From NCBI GenBank assembly GCA_031278835.1, contig JAITJP010000447.1:1-7755 (forward strand): a stretch of 7,755 bases of DNA, written 5' to 3'. Positions 6,144 through 7,755 of this stretch are shown piece after piece. Below the pieces are notes generated by a model. The model ran no database searches, had not been told where the DNA came from, and saw nothing but the letters and a program-made list of their open reading frames with translations. Position numbers and translations under genes: made by a program. Within the stretch, counting starts at the first letter, position 1. The number at the start of each line of letters is the position of its first letter. This DNA is from Deltaproteobacteria bacterium (GTDB lineage: Bacteria > Desulfobacterota > Desulfarculia > Adiutricales > Adiutricaceae).

Positions 6144-6979
6144 GTAAATGGAACCTAGTCATTGACCTTGAGCGCTGCACCAATTGTTACAACTGCTTTT
6201 TGACCATCAAAGACGAGTACTGCGAAAACGAGTTTCCCGGTTACAGTCTGCCCCAACCTCGTCACGGCCACCGCTGGCTGGACATCAATAAACGAGAGCG
6301 CGGTTCCGGTTCCCTGATGGACGTGGCCTATCTGCCGGTCACTTGCAATCAATGCGACAACCCTCCCTGCGTGGCCAAAAGTAACGGGGCCCTCTCAAAG
6401 CGCCCCGACGGCATCGTAATTATCGATCTGGCCCTGTCCAAGGGCCGCAAAGACCTCCTCGAGGCCTGCCCCTATGGTCACATTTGGTGGAACGAAGAGC
6501 TCCAAATCCCCCAAAAATGGTCCTGGGACGTCCATCTTCTCGACCAGGGCTGGAAATCACCTCGCCCAGTCTCTTCTTGCGGTTCCTATGCTTTCCAAGC
6601 TTTTAAACTGACCGATGAAGAAATGGCTAAAAAAGTCCAAGATGAACAACTTGAGGTCCTAAGGCCAGAACTTAAGACCAAACCTCGAATCTATTACAAA
6701 AATCTCTACCGTTTTACCCACGAACACATCGCCGGTTCCGTGGCTTTTCATTTACCCGATGGCCGCGAAGATTGCCTGGAAAGCGCCCAAGTCAAGCTCT
6801 TTCGAGGCTCCGAGCTCCTGTCCAGCCAGCTAACCAACTATTTTGGTGACTTTAAATTTGACCATCTGCCGCCCCATTCCGGCCCCTACCAGCTGGAAAT
6901 ATCCTCTGGCCATAAAACCATCACCGAGACCATCGACCTGGGCCTTAGCCTCAATATCGGGGTTAGGTTTCTGGACTAA
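6140..6979 (+). CDS. athS: Transhydroxylase iron-sulfur small subunit with C-terminal Cna-B/transthyretin-like domain, lacking one [4Fe-4S] cluster
   Basis: This 279-residue partner of the preceding large subunit closely resembles the Pelobacter acidigallici small subunit (about 275 residues). The ferredoxin-like part spans about 1-150; residues 190-279 form the beta-sandwich (Cna-B/transthyretin-like) domain typical of this family. The type protein has 12 ligand cysteines for three [4Fe-4S] clusters. Here eight remain: C13, C16, C19, C69, C72, C77, C110 and C147. The other four are I23, W127, D130 and P143. Under the ferredoxin pairing rule these four bind a single cluster, so one whole cluster appears to be gone while the other two are intact. 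C28 and C212 are not obvious ligands. The ATG overlaps the large-subunit stop by four bases and follows GAGGGAGG (6126-6133), indicating coupled translation. Since the reaction has no net electron flow, a broken electron chain need not abolish activity. Confidence 0.93.
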   Translation: MSKWNLVIDLERCTNCYNCFLTIKDEYCENEFPGYSLPQPRHGHRWLDINKRERGSGSLMDVAYLPVTCNQCDNPPCVAKSNGALSKRPDGIVIIDLALSKGRKDLLEACPYGHIWWNEELQIPQKWSWDVHLLDQGWKSPRPVSSCGSYAFQAFKLTDEEMAKKVQDEQLEVLRPELKTKPRIYYKNLYRFTHEHIAGSVAFHLPDGREDCLESAQVKLFRGSELLSSQLTNYFGDFKFDHLPPHSGPYQLEISSGHKTITETIDLGLSLNIGVRFLD

Positions 6980-7040
6980 GTAACTTTCACCTTTAAGCAA
7001 AGCCTTCTTGGCCATCCTCACGGTTATCTTCCACCGCGCC

Positions 7041-7087
7041 GTGCCAAAAAAAAGCCCCCGAATCCGCGGGGGCTTTTTTTTTGGCAC
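7041..7087 (+). terminator. Strong intrinsic terminator of the transhydroxylase operon
   Basis: A GC-rich stem (GCCCCCG at 7054-7060 with CGGGGGC at 7067-7073) is bracketed by eight A's and nine T's, and the pairing closes with GTGCC (7041-7045) and GGCAC (7083-7087). It begins 62 bases after the small-subunit stop codon. Because A-runs and T-runs flank the stem symmetrically, it could stop transcription from either side. Confidence 0.9.
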
Positions 7088-7170
7088 CTTAACAAATCGA
7101 CCCAGGGCTATTAAGCCTATTTAAACATAATCGCTTATAAATATAGAAATACTTACAATCAGGCCTGGAC

Positions 7171-7204
7171 ATTACTTGATTAATTATAAAATTAATTGAG
7201 TAAT
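7171..7204. repeat. AT-rich 15-base-arm inverted repeat
   Basis: Bases 7171-7185 pair with 7190-7204 around an ATAA loop. The arms are complementary except for two adjacent positions that form G-T wobbles, so an RNA stem would be fully paired. No adequate T-run follows in either direction. An operator or leader element is possible, but no gene next to it supports a role. Confidence 0.4.
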
Positions 7205-7219
7205 AGTAAAAAATCATCC

Positions 7220-7258
7220 CGCCGGCCCCTTATGGCCAAGCCGTAAAGGGGGGCGGCG
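7220..7258. repeat. GC-rich imperfect hairpin
   Basis: CGCCG (7220-7224) pairs with CGGCG (7254-7258), and CCCCTT (7226-7231) pairs with the run AAGGGG (7246-7251), leaving small internal loops. There is no T-run after it, so it is not a standard terminator. Confidence 0.35.
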
Positions 7259-7434
7259 AGAATGGCTCAGAACAGGGCCAAAGCTCCCAGTATGGGCCTT
7301 AGCCCTTGGATATTTTTTTTTCTATTTCGGCTTTATATTCCAGAGGTTAAGCTCGGTCAAAGCTAAGCTGGGCTTCATAAAGCTCTCCATTAGGCTTGGT
7401 TACCTATCAGGACATAATCACTCAAGCAAAAACT

Positions 7435-7460
7435 AAAAAACCCCTTAATTATAAGGGGTT
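7435..7460 (-). terminator. Leftward intrinsic terminator
   Basis: AACCCCTTA (7439-7447) and its complement (7452-7460) form a nine-base stem with a four-base loop. On the minus strand the stem runs straight into six T's (7440-7435, two of them in the stem) and a second T-run shortly after. The rightward strand has only a weak tail, so the terminator serves leftward transcription, consistent with the promoter at 7614-7642. Confidence 0.65.
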
Positions 7461-7481
7461 ATTATCAATCATCATCGAATC

Positions 7482-7580
7482 TTATAATAAAAAGGCTTTG
7501 GTGGCGATGCAGGCTACCGAATTATGAGTTAAGATAATAATTTTATTATAAAAATTTTCTATCATCTGAATAGATACCAT
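7482..7580 (-). CDS. Possible 32-residue peptide
   Basis: An ATG at 7580 opens a 32-codon frame ending at 7482, wholly inside the putative leftward transcript 7435-7607. The product has a hydrophobic C-terminal half (IIIL near the middle, AFLL at the end) and one cysteine. A GGGAAG at 7598-7593 is a possible ribosome site, but 12 bases from the ATG is too far to be persuasive. A frame this short is common by chance. I do not recognise the peptide. Confidence 0.15.
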   Translation of the reverse strand: MVSIQMIENFYNKIIILTHNSVACIATKAFLL

Positions 7581-7613
7581 CAAAAAAAATTTCTTCCCAA
7601 TTTAGATTTTTTC

Positions 7614-7642
7614 CTTATACCTGTTTATCGCTGTTACGTCAA
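7614..7642 (-). promoter_or_regulatory. Sigma-70-like promoter facing left
   Basis: On the minus strand TTGACG (7642-7637) and TATAAG (7619-7614) are separated by exactly 17 bases; each hexamer matches the consensus at five of six positions. Transcription would start near 7607 and end at the terminator 7435-7460. The -35 box abuts and slightly overlaps the palindrome at 7641-7680. Confidence 0.5.
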
Positions 7643-7680
7643 GATCCATCTGCGGGGGTTAACCCCCGCAGATGGATCTT
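7641..7680. repeat. Perfect 40-base palindrome
   Basis: Bases 7641-7660 and 7661-7680 are exact reverse complements with no spacer, centred on GTTAAC. The arms contain GATCCATCTG followed by five G's. It can form a very stable stem. The tail is TTTAG to the right and TTGACG to the left, so T-runs are short. It could be a terminator of a gene beyond the window, an operator next to the leftward promoter, or a mobile or recombination element. Confidence 0.85.
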
Positions 7681-7755
7681 TAGCCTTAGCCTTTCACTCT
7701 CAACTCGCCCATCCAAACCTCACGTACTGGCCAAAATCAATCGTGTGTCAATTTC

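Larger units (their letters stand above)
7435..7607 (-). ncRNA. Candidate small RNA transcript
   Basis: A sigma-70-like promoter (7614-7642) and an intrinsic terminator (7435-7460) delimit a leftward transcript of about 170 bases with no recognised gene inside. Its body can fold: 7541-7551 pairs perfectly with 7482-7492, enclosing a hairpin of 7500-7505 with 7513-7518 around a seven-base loop. I recognise no known RNA family. The same stretch contains a 32-codon reading frame, so it could instead be a short mRNA. Confidence 0.35.
6980..7755. other. Hairpin-rich spacer without a clear protein gene
   Basis: No convincing long coding region is visible on either strand in these 776 bases. It contains the transhydroxylase operon terminator (7041-7087), dyads at 7171-7204 and 7220-7258, a possible leftward small transcription unit (7435-7642) and a 40-base perfect palindrome (7641-7680). 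From 7681 to the end I see nothing identifiable. Base composition alternates between very AT-rich tracts and short GC-rich stems. Confidence 0.6.

Noticed and set aside
7262..7403. A 34-codon rightward frame (7262-7366) with a hydrophobic segment, and an overlapping leftward stretch (7403-7299) that reads protein-like apart from one stop
   Set aside because: Both are short, they compete for the same bases, and neither has a recognisable family; at best one is a gene remnant.
7497..7532. tRNA-like pieces on the minus strand (CTCATAA loop, GCCACCA end)
   Set aside because: The matching acceptor and T-arm strands are absent, so no cloverleaf can form.

Overview
The window holds five convincing protein genes in two divergent blocks. 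Together they look like an anaerobic trihydroxybenzene (pyrogallol/phloroglucinol) degradation locus. The clearest identification is the rightward pair at 3108-6979, which encodes the large (molybdopterin) and small (iron-sulfur) subunits of a pyrogallol-phloroglucinol transhydroxylase of the Pelobacter acidigallici AthL/AthS type. Most active-site residues I recall from that enzyme are in place. Two things differ from the type enzyme: the large subunit has an N-terminal extension of about 165 residues that looks like an SCP2-type lipid-binding domain, and the small subunit has lost exactly the four cysteines expected to hold one [4Fe-4S] cluster.

The leftward block (2473 down to 157) encodes, in order of transcription, a small cupin, a short-chain dehydrogenase/reductase (SDR) and a metal-dependent cyclase-family hydrolase. 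Known biochemistry turns pyrogallol into phloroglucinol (transhydroxylase), then dihydrophloroglucinol (NADPH-dependent SDR), then 3-hydroxy-5-oxohexanoate (cyclase-family ring hydrolase). The SDR and cyclase fit the second and third steps. This assignment rests on family plus neighbourhood, not on a specific signature. The cupin has no clear role.

The 634-base divergent intergenic region (2474-3107) carries two good sigma-54 promoter matches (GG-N10-GC), one facing each block. Between them lie several palindromes or repeats that could bind a shared enhancer-binding protein. This suggests both blocks are switched on together by an inducer-responsive sigma-54 activator, but no such regulator is encoded here.

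The right end (6980-7755) has no clear protein gene. It contains a strong terminator for the transhydroxylase operon, several hairpins, a 40-base perfect palindrome, and a compact leftward unit (sigma-70-like promoter, about 170 bases, intrinsic terminator) that may be a small RNA or a 32-residue peptide gene.

The organism is a bacterium with moderately GC-rich genes and AT-rich spacers, almost certainly an anaerobe. The sigma-54 control and the transhydroxylase make a Desulfobacterota-type fermenter, syntroph or sulfate reducer my best guess, at low confidence. Anaerobic Firmicutes also degrade these compounds.
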